DNA of 64,000 nt from Castor canadensis (GCF_047511655.1 NC_133397.1:128734308-128798307), one strand, 5' to 3'; counted from the stretch's first letter, positions 33,398 to 45,862 are shown. Translations and numbers: made by a program. The notes: generated by a model from the sequence alone, not told the origin.

Positions 33398-33714
33398 ATG
33401 GCGGCAGGAAAGTTTGCAAGCCTTCCCCGAAACATGCCAGTGAGTCACCAGTTCCCCCTGGCCTCATCCATGGACCTGCTGAGCAGCAAGTCCCTTCCCG
33501 GCCAGCCTCACACAGATGCCTATCAAGACGTGTTCATACACGGCACCCTTCCACGGAAGAAGAAGGGCCCTCCGCCCATCAAGTCCTCTGATAACGTCAG
33601 TCACATGGGGACCCTCCCCCACTCCAAGTCCCCATGGCCGGGCTCACCTCTGACCCATGACATCATCCAGGAAAGCCCAGTGCAAGACTGGGAGGGCGAG
33701 ACCTTCACCTTCAG
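33398..33714 (+). CDS. BCAR3: BCAR3 first coding exon (residues 1-105 plus two bases of codon 106)
   Basis: This encodes the N-terminus of BCAR3, a cytoplasmic adaptor of the NSP family (BCAR3, SH2D3A, SH2D3C). Family members have an N-terminal SH2 domain and a C-terminal Cdc25-like domain that binds BCAR1/p130Cas, promoting Src signalling, adhesion turnover and migration. Identity comes from the start MAAGKFASLPRNMPV and the basic/proline patch TLPRKKKGPPPIK (residues 50-62), which match mammalian BCAR3 as I remember it. The exon runs from 33387, after a pyrimidine-rich acceptor ending TTCTTAG, to 33714, before the donor GTAACG. The ATG context is strong (A at -3, G at +4). This region precedes the SH2 domain and looks disordered: rich in Ser, Pro and His, with Tyr42 in DAYQDV and two GTLP motifs (residues 49-52 and 71-74). 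The frame stays open upstream to 33116, but that stretch lies before the acceptor and is intronic. Codon 106 (Arg) is split AG|G across the next intron. Confidence 0.95.
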
Positions 33715-36180
33715 GTAACGTCTGTCATTTCATGAGTGCATTCTAAAAGGTGTTTTTGTTAAGAAAAACGTCACGCGTGTACAGTGTGGAGCATGGGCCA
33801 CCAGCCCTCAGCCACTCCTGTCTTGTCTGTACTTCCACCCACCTTCCCTTCTCTGGTACCACTTTGCAGTCAGGCTCACTTGAAGATAAACTTATCTTAT
33901 CCGTAAATATTTTGGTATGTGCCTTTCAAAGATAAGAACTCTTATTTTAAAAAGTATATACAACCTCAGCACGAAAAACTATACCATCTTAAAAATGAAC
34001 CATTTCTTACATCATCTAATATTTGAGAGTATTTTAAAATCTAACTTCCTGTATCATTAAGTCCTCTAGAAGAAAGAACTTTAAACTTCAGGTTCTTGAG
34101 CTGCATTTATTTAGTTCTGGAGCCATGTCAGGGTGTCTATAAGTTAGGGCCGTGGCTCTTTATATTTAGTGTGGACATGCCGAAATAAAATTCTGTGTGA
34201 TGAATCTTCAGGTCATGCTCAGAACACTGTAGGAGAGAATTGATGTCTGTCTCCCTGTGGAGGCCAGGAATATGGAAAATAAGCCTTATGCAGGTAAATT
34301 CTGCAATTCTGCTTCTCTGGTTTGTCCTTGAACAAGCTGCAATTGCTTTCTGCTGGCTGGGCTAGTCTGGAATCTCCACACTCCTTCTCCTGGTGAAGAA
34401 AGGTCAGGAACTTGTGAAGTAAAGATGGGATGGTTTCTTCTGTTTTCTCTCTTTTTGTCCAACCTGATATCAAGGAAAGCCACTTTGATCCTAGCTCATT
34501 TTTTTGTTGTTTGTTTTTGGTTCAGTATCTAACATATTGAGCACCTATGTTAATTGGAGTACATTGATTAGATAGGCCCTAGGGTTTCAGCAAGAAAATT
34601 CTCCCCAGCCTCTTTGAGAATTTAAAGGGAAAGGCTGGTTGGTCATTGAAGACCAACCAAATTATTGCAATAATCTGCTTTTGCCCTTTTACAGAGCAGG
34701 GGAAATGTGTGATTTAAGTGCAGTGGTACGCTGGAAGCAGTCAGTGTCTTGCTAGAACTTAATTTGTAGTGAGAGACCTAGCTAATAAATACAGGTAAAT
34801 AAATAAATAAGACAACCACAGATGCTAGTCACTGGATCAGCATGCTGGAGATTTCTTGGAAGTGTGTTCTTTGTTGTTGGTGTTTGTTTTTGGTGAGGTG
34901 AACAGGTCTCTGAGGACACGGTCATTTAAGAGCTAAGACTTAATGAAAGAAGGCGACCATGATCCCCCGGGCATAGGAAATGGAGGGCAAGGAACTGGAA
35001 GTGGGAATGAGCTCAGTGTGTGTCAGAACCCTCCAAGAAAGCTGGCGTGGCCTGTGGCATGTGGCAGGGTGAGGAGTGTAGATGTCGGTAGAGAGCTAGG
35101 CAGATAAGAGTTCAGAACTAGTTTTAGTTTCATAACTGTAGTGGTGTAAGGAGGAAATAAGCAGAACCCCAGACAGCTTCTGATGCATAGTGTTAGGAAG
35201 CCCTGAGTTGCTTCCTTGGCTAGATCAAAAGGTCTCCCAGGGAATCCTGGGGGATGGAAGTCCCTGGATCTGCTCTGTGTCATCTGTGTGGGTTACCTCC
35301 CAGCTCAGAGAGCTAGAAGGCAGTCTGCTGATGAAACCAACAGATATGGACACACATACCTGTGCAGTTTGGTCAGTGTGGTATCACTGGGACTCAGTGA
35401 GCTAGGATGCAGAAGGCAGCAGTAAAAACAACTTGTGATCTGCCAGAAATAAGCACCAGTGCCAGGCTACACCATACAGAGTCAGAACTAACCACCCACT
35501 TTTCTGTGGTCCACTTTTATTATCAACTTAAACTCTTCATGAGTCAGGTATCTTCCACATACCAGCCACATGCAGTCCCCAGACTCACTCATTGAAGCTG
35601 CGAGGTCCTGCCTGGCCGGGTGGCAGCTCTGAGCTGGGTAGAGGTGGTGGCCGGGGAGGCAGTGATAATGGAGTCTCTCTCCTATCTGGAGGAACTTCTT
35701 CATAAACACCCAAGGTCCAAGCCGCCAACCTGCCGGGAGTTCAAAGCTTCTGATTTGAACACTGACTCGGACAGAGGTCAGCTCTGTAGGAGCTCTTATC
35801 AGAGGGTGGTCACGAGTCCCCAGTTTGAAGTCCAGGCTGTGGAGGACTTACAAGCACTGCTGGCTTAGGGCTTGTTTGTTATTCAGAGCTACCTGAATCC
35901 AAAGTCACATCTATTTTTCTTAACTTAAAATATCTTTTGTTTAAGACAAAACAGGAAGTAACATGCACAGTCTTCAAAAAATAAAATTATTTATTTTCCT
36001 GACATGGTTTTAGAAATCTCCTAAGACCTTCCTGAATTTAAGAAATTCAAAGTACCTTTTCTTTAAAGTCAATAAATTTTTATTTCATAAATTTACAAAT
36101 TAAATTTGTTACATGTAGTGATTGGTTCATTGCACATCAGGGTCCCCTCTACAGCTGATTTTTCTTCAAAGCAGCCCTTT

Positions 36181-36387
36181 TTATTTTTATTTTTTATATA
36201 TTTTATTTTATTTGCATTACTGAGGTTTGAACTGGGGCCTACCCTCCACCAGCCCTTTTTGTGTTGCAGGGTTTTTTGAGAAAGCGTCTCACAAACTATT
36301 TGCTGGGGTTGGTTTTGAACTGAGATCCTCCTGATCTTTGCCTCCTGAGTAGCTGGGATTACAGGCGTGAGCCACCGGTACCTGGCT
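36181..36387 (-). mobile_element. Composite SINE, minus strand, tRNA part further shortened
   Basis: After a T-rich tail: CATTACTGAGGTTTGAACTG, GGGCCTACCCTCCACCAGCC, TCTCACAAACTATTTGCTGG and GATTACAGGCGTGAGCCACC. Confidence 0.88.
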
Positions 36388-36708
36388 TGGTGTAGCCCTT
36401 TTAAAAAGTGTTTAGTCCAGTTGTCCTATCAGCCCACAAAATTTGGGCTCCTTTTTTTTTTTTGGACCACTTGAATTGCAGATTGGAATTACTGATGACA
36501 ACTTCAAAATTCCCCGTCTGAGGATCTATGGGATCTAATTTCTTGGAGCAGTTTATTTGGGGCCACCTTTAGAGTAGAGTGACCTGTATGGTGCTCAAAT
36601 GCTGACACCGCACTTCGCTAACATGAATGAGTTCAGATCGTGTTTATTCCTGTTACTCTCAGGACATGCCTACTGTGCTTAGGATATGAGTTGATGCCTA
36701 AGGTGAAC

Positions 36709-36723
36709 TATATATATATATAT
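36709..36723. repeat. Short (TA)n tract
   Basis: About seven TA units. Confidence 0.85.
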
Positions 36724-36977
36724 AAACAAGACATTTATATTTTGTAGCTGTCTTGTAGTTACTTCCCACAGATCTAAGAGATAGTCCTGTGAATAAAGCA
36801 AAACCACAATTAACTATATGGGGTGTTTCCAGTGATGTGTGGCTGTAGGACAGAAGCCCCATTGAGACAAACTCAGTCCTCAATCCTTCTTTTTTTTTTT
36901 TTTTAATATTCTTAATAAAATTGTGAGCTGCCTGAAGTCCTTTATGGAATAAGCCATGATATAAAAAAAACCTTTTT

Positions 36978-37062
36978 TTCTGATGGTGGTACTGGGGTTT
37001 GAACTCAGGGTCTCTGGGTTGCTAGGCAGGAGCTCCACCACCCGAACCACTCCATCATCCAT
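36978..37062 (-). mobile_element. ID-like tRNA SINE, monomer, minus strand
   Basis: GATGGTGGTACTGGGGTTTG, GTTGCTAGGCAGGAGCTCC and CGAACCACTCCATCATCC. Confidence 0.88.
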
Positions 37063-37506
37063 GAGGAAAGCTTTGTGGTGAGAAACTAGACAAGCAGCTT
37101 GGGTGAGAACCCAAGGTGCTGGAGAGAGAGGCGTAGCACCTCCACGCAGCTCTGACAGCACAAAGGAGCCAGGAGACTCCAACCACCCACTCGAGCCCAC
37201 GCACCACTCTTTCTACTGGGAATTCAGGGGTTCACTTCACTTCAGTGACTTGGCCAGTTATGGAGTCTGCAGACCTTCCATCTCAGCACATCGTGTGGAT
37301 GTGATGGTAGGCGGGCGTCCTCGAAAGGCCGCCATCCAGACAGGCACTGCCTTGTCTTGTAAGGTCCTCTTATGCAGGGCTTCCCCTTCCAACGTTCCCA
37401 TTACCTGCTATCCACGGCTGTCTGAAAAAAGAAAATTCCAGAAGTAAATAATTCATATTTTTAAAATTGTATGCCATTTTGAGTGGCATGAAGACATCTT
37501 ACTACA

Positions 37507-37709
37507 GGCCGGGCACAGGTGGTTCACGCCTGTAATCCTAGCTGCTCAGGAGGTAGAGATCAGGAGGATCACGGTTCAAAGCCAGCCCAGGCAAATAGTT
37601 CACAAGACCCAATCTCAAAAAAACCTACAACACGGAAAAGGCTGGTAGAGTGGCTGAAGGTGTAGGCCCTGAGTTCAAGCCCTAGTACCGCAAAAAATTA
37701 AAAAAATAG
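37507..37709 (+). mobile_element. Composite SINE: B1-like unit plus short tRNA unit
   Basis: GGCCGGGCACAGGTGGTTCA, GCAAATAGTTCACAAGACCC, then GGCTGGTAGAGTGGCTGAAG joined to GTGTAGGCCCTGAGTTCAAG, with an A-rich tail. Confidence 0.93.
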
Positions 37710-38219
37710 AAATCTCACAACATTCTGCTTCCTGCTCAGGATAAGAATCATCCCTGGGTCCAGTGTTCCCACACTGTGTGTGCTATCCAACTGTTAGTCA
37801 CTTTAGTAGCTTTCTGCTGTCACAGTGTGCCAGTGTCAGTGTTCATTTAACACTTACTTTATTTAATAGTGGTACCCAGGGACCACAGTAGTGATGCTGG
37901 TAATTCAGGTGTGCCAAAGAGAAGGCTTAAAGTACTTTTTTTTGTTTTTAATAAAAAGGTGAAAATTTTCAACTCAACAAGAAAAGAAAAAAATGTATGC
38001 CATGTTGCTAAGATCTACAGTGTACTAGTATACTTGTTCTGTTTTATCATTAGCTATTGTTAAAATCTTACTGTGCCTAATTTACAAGTTAAACTTTACC
38101 ATTTATGTAGGTATAAGGAAAAAACATAATATATATAGGGTTCAGTATTACCGGGGTTTCAGACAGGAAATAAGGATGTACTCTGACTTGATCGCTATTT
38201 TCACTCCTTTTTCTTTTTC

Positions 38220-38306
38220 TTTTTTTTTTTAATTGTACTGGAGTTTGAACCCAGGGCCTCACACATGCTCAGCAAGTGCTTTACTCCTAGCTATATCCCC
38301 AACCCA
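38220..38306 (-). mobile_element. ID-type SINE, minus strand
   Basis: Poly-T, TTGTACTGGAGTTTGAACCC, CATGCTCAGCAAGTGCTTTA and a CTATATCCCCAACCC end. Confidence 0.8.
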
Positions 38307-38334
38307 CTTCTAAAGTATCTTAAAGGGTGTTACC

Positions 38335-38440
38335 TTGTTTGAACATCATAACTGGTTCACCAGTTACAGTTGGGAAAATGGTTCAAAGCGTTGTTGCTTC
38401 TAAGAGAATACCTAGACAGTAGGTGACCGAACCTGGGCTA
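38335..38440 (-). mobile_element. Possible MIR relic
   Basis: GTTGGGAAAATGGTTCAAAG and GACAGTAGGTGACCGAACC loosely follow reversed MIR order. Confidence 0.35.
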
Positions 38441-40629
38441 AAGCCCAGAAAGAACTGGGGACCCCACAGCCACCCAAGTCATAGATGTCTTCTGTCTTCT
38501 TGCATGGAAGAGGTCAGTCTTGTGTCTAACCCAGCACCCAGCACCCCTTTGGGGAGGATGGAGCCCTGACCACCCAGACCAGAAAGAAGGCAACTCCTCT
38601 TCGAGGCCATAGCTCCCGGTTTTCTTGCTGTCTTGGCTGCCCTTGGATGTACTTGTGGTTTTGAAATGTTCCAAGGCCAGAAGGTAGGGAGCTCTTAAAC
38701 CTGCTTCTTGATGTCACAGAAGGAGCCTTTGTTACCAGAGTGGAGCCAGGCTTCTCTGAGAAGTCTGCAGACAGGATTTCCTCTTGACATTAGTGTTGTC
38801 CAGCTGTCATCCCTTTGATTCATTTATCTTTGTGGATGAATTTGTATTTGAATCTGGGACCTTCCTTGGGCCGAGATGGGAAGGGTTCTGGCTGTGATGT
38901 CTGTGTTGCCAGGGTAGCTGAGAGACCAGTGCTTGGAGGCTGTTCAGGTCCTTCTCCTGCCTGTTGGTATGTGGAGGCTTGCATTCCTGGGAACAGCTGC
39001 AAGGGCCTCTTGTGCTAGGGGAGCATGTGGACGGACAATGTGGTATTTCAGTGGTTCCCATGGGGGAGCTGAGTGACTCCTCACAAGTGTTGTAACTGAC
39101 AGTGGCCAGAAAGTCTGCGGAAATATCTGACAGCCGGGTGCACTTTCCCAGGCTCTCAGTAACTTACCGTGTCACCTAGTCAGATCCTCAAAGTTGGAGC
39201 CCAGGAGTAAGGTGTAGGATCCATGTGGACTTTGCTCTAAAACCCTGCTTCAAAGACCTGACACTGGGCTGTGCCAACGCCCTTGTCTGAAAAATGGTTT
39301 CAGTTGTTTCTCTTTAGAACCACCAAGTTCAACAACTTCTTCTTTCTCCTTGACAAAGTGAGATGTTGGCCCAGACATGCAAATAAGCCAGCATTTCAAA
39401 ACTCATCAAAGGTCTGCAAGGTGAATTTCAGTGCACTTGGACTTTGTTTTCCTGTGTCATGTCTGCTGTCTGCAAATTGAAAGCTTTTCATACAGAGGAA
39501 AAATCAGATTCAGAGTGTTAAAAAATCTGATCGATTAATGGATTCTATTTAACAGAAAGTATTCTCGGGCTAGCAGGATGATGACTTTTTAGCAACTCTG
39601 AATTCAAGAATGTCTCCAGAAAGTAAAAGCCCATGGGTTGAATTTTTATTTCTTTATTGCAGGTTGAGTTTCACTAACATTTTGAAATGCCTTTGATGCT
39701 TGAATACAGCTGTTGTGGGTGGCTAGTGAGTTCCCAGGAATGGTACATGCCAGCTGTCATGGTGTGCTGATGTGCTGAGATCAGGAGCAGCTGGGTCAGA
39801 GGTGAGCTCAGCCCCTGCATCTCCTGCTGTTCCTCGCTTGAGGGAGCAGAGAACAGGCAGTGGGTCTACCAGCTGCCTGGTGGTAGCCCTAAATCCACTA
39901 CTGACTGGATAATTTGAACCAAAAGGCCTGAATCTGTGCATTCTCAGCTGTTCTGGGGAGAAAGTGAAGGATTTCACTTTTAACTGATTGCAAACCACAG
40001 CCTAGAAAATGGTCAGAGAATCGCACAATGCCACCCTTGTTGAGTGGAGCTGCTGGCCACCTCCTCCCCTCCCCCCAGGACAGACCCAAGTTAACTCGTT
40101 TGGGTTTTTTTAGAGCTCCTGAATGCTACTTGGGAAGGGTCAGGTTTTTAGTCTTCTTACTTGTCCACATCCCACAGCGTGTGTTAAGCATATGGGAAAT
40201 AGGTGTAATGCAGTTACAAATTACCACATGTTCTTGCCTCATGAAAACTGGGAGCCATCCTAGCCTGGCCAGAATGTGCAAGCAGGAGAAGCTTTGGCTG
40301 TTTCTGTTGATTGAAAGGAAACTTCAAGGGGCCTGGACTCCTGGACCTGAACACACTCAGGTCACAGGCAGCCCCCAAGAGCCTAGCTGTAGAGTCGGAG
40401 GCAAAATATCAAGCTCCCTTCTTAGGGATCCTGAAGGTGAGCGTGTGTGGTCTTGTTTGAAGGATCGTGCTGTTATCTGCAAGTTATGGAGGTCTGAGAA
40501 CCCTTCTGTGATTGCTCTAGACTTCAGGGAGCATAGACTGTCCATAGTTCCATATTTACCTGCAAATACAGTACCAAAGGTAGAAGGGCTCCTACAGAGA
40601 GGAGAAAAACCCCACTTACGACAGGTAAT

Positions 40630-40750
40630 TCAGAGTTCTCAGCTCAGATTCCTGCCACTTTTTAGGTGTATGACTAGGACAAATTCTAAACTGCAAAATG
40701 AGGTTGAAAATAGCTTCCTTCCTCCAGGAGTGCTGTGAAGGTTAGCTCGT
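40630..40750 (+). mobile_element. MIR-family SINE relic
   Basis: CAGATTCCTGCCACTTTTTA, CTAAACTGCAAAATGAGG and GAGTGCTGTGAAGGTTAG are in MIR order. Confidence 0.6.
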
Positions 40751-41454
40751 CCCTAAATAGAAAACCCTACTGTATGTGAGCGTTCTGACTTTCACACCTG
40801 AGCCTGGCTTGCCTGCTGGGAGTCTGTGCTAAGCAGGTCACATACCTGCTCTTAGTGCCCAGTGGGCACCAGTAGATTATTCCTCTGCTGGGACACCTGA
40901 AAGTCACTGAGATCTTTGCTGGTGTTGATGTAACCGTGACTGTCAAAAAAAGCTGCTGCTGAGCTGGACGTAGATCCCAGCAGCTAGACCTGGTAGCTGT
41001 GTGTAGCAGGTGAGTGATTTTACCTTTCTGAATCTTCACGTCCTCAAACCCTGGCTCAGAGGATCAGATATAGTCACACTTAAGGGTGCCTGCCACCGAA
41101 GGTGCCATGGGAGTTGGCACTCAAACTGGTTGGCTTCTTTCCTTCCTTCCTCCGGGAAGGCAGAAGCTGGGAGGCTCCTAATCCTCCCCTGTAAGCTGAG
41201 ATCACGTTCAATGCTGGCAGCTTCAGGGAGAGAAAGTTTCCCACGTGTTGACAGAGTCTGGCTGGAATCCCATTATCTAAGTCCGCCCTACAGCAGTGCG
41301 TTTTGGCCCACGCTCACAGTTTATGAGAACCACATGGCACTAAAACGTTGGCACACCATATTAACACCCAGAGGGCATGCCCGTCTTCAGTGGACTGGCC
41401 TCCACCCTGCCTGGTCACTCTTGCTCTATGACCGGTGTCTTTGCTGCTTGTTCT

Positions 41455-41590
41455 TTGATGCAAGTTTATTAAGCTTGTTTGGTGCCATGTGCTGTGCTGG
41501 ACGCCCAGTGGAGAATGCCATAAATGTGACCCCTGTTCTTAGGGAGCTCCTGGAAAAGCACAGTGATAAACACTCCAGTACAAAGTGAGG
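41455..41590 (-). mobile_element. L2 3' end, minus strand
   Basis: AGTTTATTAAGCTTGTTTGG, TGCCATGTGCTGTGCTGGAC and TTCTTAGGGAGCTCCTGG match the reversed L2 3' end. Confidence 0.6.
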
Positions 41591-41939
41591 AGGTGTGACA
41601 TCAGAGAACTCTGAGTTTCTTAGGTCAGGCTTCTTCAGGAGAGGGGACATTTGAAAATATAATATATAAAGAGAATATAAAATATTTCATTAATAGTTTA
41701 TGTTACTGTGTGTTAAAATAGTAGGCTAAATAAAATATCGCTTTATAGTTAACTTCACCTATTTCTGTTTTTTTAATTGGTACTAGAAAAATTCAAATTA
41801 CCTGTGTAGCTCAATCATACTTCTTTTTCTCTCTGTTTTTTAATTAGCACATATTAATTGTACAAGGGGTTTCATTGTGACATTTCCATACGCTCAGTGG
41901 TATTTCTATTGGGCAACACTGGTCTAGACCCTAGTAAGG

Positions 41940-42640
41940 AATTTGAATTTCCTCTGGCAGATAGAGGGAAACCTTTGAAGAGTTTAGGAAAGGGGGTGAT
42001 ATGATCAAGTCGAGGTTTTGGAAGATTGCTTCCTGGGTCAGGAGCAGACCAGGAGGTGGTTGTACAAGCAGTGATGGCAGAGGAGACAAAGTGAGTGGAT
42101 TGAAGATGCATTTTTCAAGAGAGTCTACCAGATGCACTGAGGGTTGGTTGTGATGGGGAGAGGGGCCATCAGTGTGGCTCTGGCAGCTGGGTGTGTGGAG
42201 TGGGGCAGTTTATCCACAAGGAAGACTGGGAGAGGAGCAAGAGTTCGTTAGTTTGGCACATTGCTTTTCCTTGGCGGAAGGGGTGATGGAAGGTCTCTGA
42301 GAATGAAGACTTGATCTCTTGGGGTGTGCCAAGTTTGAGAGGCATGCATTCTCAGTGGAGGTCCTAACCAGACAGTCCACTGGTGTTAGGAGCTTGGAGC
42401 TCTGGAGAGAGGTCTGGGCTAAATGGTAAAGTTAGGAGTATTCATAGCAATGAAATTAAAGCCATTGAGTAGATCCCATCACCAAGGGAGAAACCTGGCA
42501 AAGTAAACAGAAGGAAGCAGGGACCCAGCACTGAGGAATCTCAGCCTTGTTCATTCCAGTGTCTGCAGATGAGGCTGAGAGCCCAGAAGCAGAGGAATGG
42601 TGAGGTGTAGGGAGGGCTGGTGTCCAAAGGAAGCTGGTTT
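41940..42640 (-). mobile_element. L2 LINE relic, minus strand, upstream of its 3' end
   Basis: AGGAAAGGGGGTGATATGAT, GGAGCAGACCAGGAGGTGGT, CTGGAGAGAGGTCTGGGC and ATTAAAGCCATTGAGTAGAT follow reversed L2 order. It may be one insertion with the 3' end at 41455-41590. Confidence 0.65.
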
Positions 42641-43764
42641 GTTAAGATAAGAAACAAAACTCACAGGGAAAGATCCAACCTTTTAAGCTTGTAATAAAGT
42701 TTTCATTTGCTTGATTTAAAAAAAAAAACAAAACAAAAAAACACTTTTTGTCTGATTAAAGCAAACACAACCCGAGGGCCACCTCCCTGTGGCCTGTGTC
42801 CCTGTGGAAGCTGTAGTTGGCACTTGGGCTTTTCTAGTGTCCTCTGAGAGGCCTTGAGACATTACCTCAAAACCTTAGCACTGTAATTCTGCCTTTGAAT
42901 TAGTTGGGAGAAACATTTGCACACAGTCTTCTGGAAGGGGCTGGAGAGAGTTGGAGGCCGGGGTGGGAGCTGAGGAAGGGCAGATAGACAGAGCCAAACA
43001 AAGCGTCTGCTTTTATCAAAAGCACTGTGTTTGGGCTTAGACAGCCCGAAGCCGGATGGTTCCCTGATGCCAGACCCTCTGTGCCTGCCAAGAGACATAC
43101 TGGCTTTGATACAGCTTTTCCTGTTCTTCCCCTGTTCAGTTTGACTGGCGGCTGCCAAGTTAACATTTCAACAGTGGCTTTAGCTTAATGCTGTCCCTAC
43201 GATTCTGCTGAGCACAGGTTAACCCATGCCTGGCTTGTTTTTATCAACCAGTACCACTTTGTACCAGCCTGGAATTCCTATGTCAGCCCACTGTAGTGTA
43301 AAATGCAGGGTATTTGAGCGGCGCTGTTGTAACAAGATGGGGGAATCAGCCTGGAAAGGCTGATTCATTACTGTTCTTTTCCCGTAGTTCATGAATACAT
43401 CATTTAGACATTGCTGAATTTTCAGATGAAATAGAAACAGACTCGTAGAGGCAGGGACTGGCTCTTGAAGAGAAAGAAGGAGTTTTAGAGGCATCCAGGT
43501 CTCAGGCTAGGGAGGGTAACATGTCCTGAGCTACAGCCTCCTCTGGACTGTAAGAAGCTGAAAGAAGTGACAAGGGACCCCATGGCCTCAGGCTCCAAAG
43601 AGAAACACAGTTCAGAGTAACTACAAAGAGCCCTGTGACCCAGTTCCACAGGATAGCAGGCATGTGACCGTCCATCCTTCTGTTGAGGGATTTTCAGGAA
43701 AGGCCTCTTCCAGACAGCCTGACCTGGTTTAAAGGCCCCCCCATGTGGTGGGGGGAACCAGGCC

Positions 43765-43900
43765 ACTTGATGGTTCATTCATTCACAAGTATGTTGAGCA
43801 TCCACCATGTGCCAGGCCTTGTGGCCAGCCAGGGGCTGGAGATACAGGCAGCAAGGCCAGGTCTTTGCCCATTTAAGGAGTTCCTGGCCCTAGGACAAGG
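43765..43900 (-). mobile_element. L2 3' end, minus strand
   Basis: TTCATTCATTCACAAGTATG, CCACCATGTGCCAGGCCTTG and AGGGGCTGGAGATACAGG are clear reversed L2 3' end. Confidence 0.75.
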
Positions 43901-44863
43901 GGACGCCCGTTTTGAACCACCTGACCTTAGCCATACCTGTTCTGTCCATTTTCTTTGTGGCTGACCTACGATGGTTCTTTGTATAGTTCTGCCAATTTGG
44001 GAAGCAATTCTGCTCTTCTTGCCCTCTGACCTTAGTATATTTCCATTTTCCCCCTGGCATGGTGAGTGTAGATGTACTTCCTGTATCACTCTTGCCTCGG
44101 GACCTGCTCTGTGCCATCCTGACCTTGGGCCCAAGGAAAGGTCAGCCATGGACTGAGGATCACCTCAAAGGGTGGTTTTGGGCTGTAAAAATCCCTTCGC
44201 AGAGGACTGTGAAAAATGCTAAGGACAACAAGGGGCTTTCAGAAGTTAAGTGTGGAACAAGACGCCATCCTGCTAGGCTGCTTCTTTTCTCTCCAGGAAA
44301 TGGCATCTCTGATTGGAAAGGGAAGGGCAAATGTGGAGGCAGAATTACTGGCCTGAAGTAGATGAGGCTGTGACAAGGGGCTATATCTAATGCCACCAAG
44401 TAGGAGAAGCCCCAGAATCAAAGAAGATGGAGGGAGCATGAGGCTGGGGTCATTAAACCAGCACTGTCATTTGAGGGACAGCGGGATAACAGAGAGCTGC
44501 AGGAAGGATGCAGGTAGATGAAAATTTTAATTTTTTTTGCAAAGGAGGTAAGGAGATAAAATTAACCTACAAAATGGCTGACATTGGTGATGATTTTAGG
44601 GACTATTCTAGACCAGGTCATTATCAGAGTAGTGGCTTTGACATCTGAGTAAAGAAAGTAACCACGCTTGGTAGCCAGCAGGGCTTTGCTGAAAGCGCGT
44701 TGTCCAGATTGACTTTTCCTCCTGCTTGGAAGCTTGGAGGAATGTCGAGAAGGCGTTTATGTGAATGTCAATCACGGGTGACATCCTGGGGGTGGGAGAC
44801 ATTCAGGCCCAATGATGGCACGAGAAGCATCCTGGAGGCTGTGTCCTCAGTCTCATTCTAGTC

Positions 44864-45203
44864 TATTTATTTATTTACTTACTTACTTGGGCGGTACTAG
44901 ATTTTGAACTCAAGACCTCACACCTGCTAGGCGGGTACTCTCCCACTTAAGCCATGCTTCCAGCCCTCTTTGTTCTGGTTATTCTGGAGATGGGGGTCTC
45001 GCTTTTTGCCCATGCTGGTGATCTACCTTTTTTACGCGTCTCATCGTTGCTGGGGTGACAGGGGCATGCCAGCATGCCCAGCTGTTTTCAATTGAGATGA
45101 GGTCTCATGAACATTTTTACCTGGGGCTGACTTCAAATCTCGATCTTTCAAATCTCAGCCTCCCAAGTGGCTAGAATTACAGAGTGAGCCACTGGTGACT
45201 GGC
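44864..45203 (-). mobile_element. Composite SINE: two B1-like units plus full tRNA unit, minus strand
   Basis: A TTTATTTACTTACTTACTTG tail, GCTAGGCGGGTACTCTCCCA (undeleted tRNA interior), then two B1-like units ending near 45083 (CATGCCCAGC) and 45203 (GTGACTGGC). Confidence 0.88.
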
Positions 45204-45705
45204 ATAGTCAGTTAAAAAAATCACTCAGAGACTATTCATAGAGAACACGTGAACAAAAGATGGCATGAACATTGGAGGAGTGACTAATATGTCAGAGTGA
45301 CAGACTTTAGATACAAGGAAGGATCTTGGAATTTTTGATCAACACAGAACGTAATTGAATAAAACTTGACAGGGAAAGGTAAACACTTGCAGTGAAGTCC
45401 AGACATTGAGTACAAAGTGAAAATACGGACTATGGTTTAACAGCCACACGTGACAGACATTCCAGGGTTTGGTAACTGTCACCTCAGAATGAGTCACTGG
45501 TGTGCAGTGGTTGTCAGAGAAGCTAACGTGATGTTAGGAGCATTAATTGAAATTTGATATTCAGACCAAAGGAGATGCCACACATGTTACCCAGATCACA
45601 TCTGAATTGTGTCAGTTCTGACATCAGAAATGAACCAGAAGGGGACCCTTTTGGTGAGAAGGGTTAAGCTTAAGTACTGTACTAGCATTGTTAACTAATC
45701 TGTAA

Positions 45706-45708
<3 letters not shown>

Positions 45709-45750
<42 letters not shown>
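45709..45750. repeat. (TA)21 microsatellite
   Basis: 42 bp of uninterrupted TA. Confidence 0.98.
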
Positions 45751-45753
<3 letters not shown>

Positions 45754-45862
45754 GACGGGATGACGGATCTCTAGTTCACTAACCCTAAAACATTCTGAAA
45801 AATTGCACATCTTAAAATTGCTTTAATGGAGACATGGCTAAAAATTGCTTCTGGTTGTAGGG

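Noticed and set aside
41010-41588. 192-codon open frame
   Set aside because: Its 3' third is a reversed L2 end (41455-41590), and the rest has no family resemblance or splice context.
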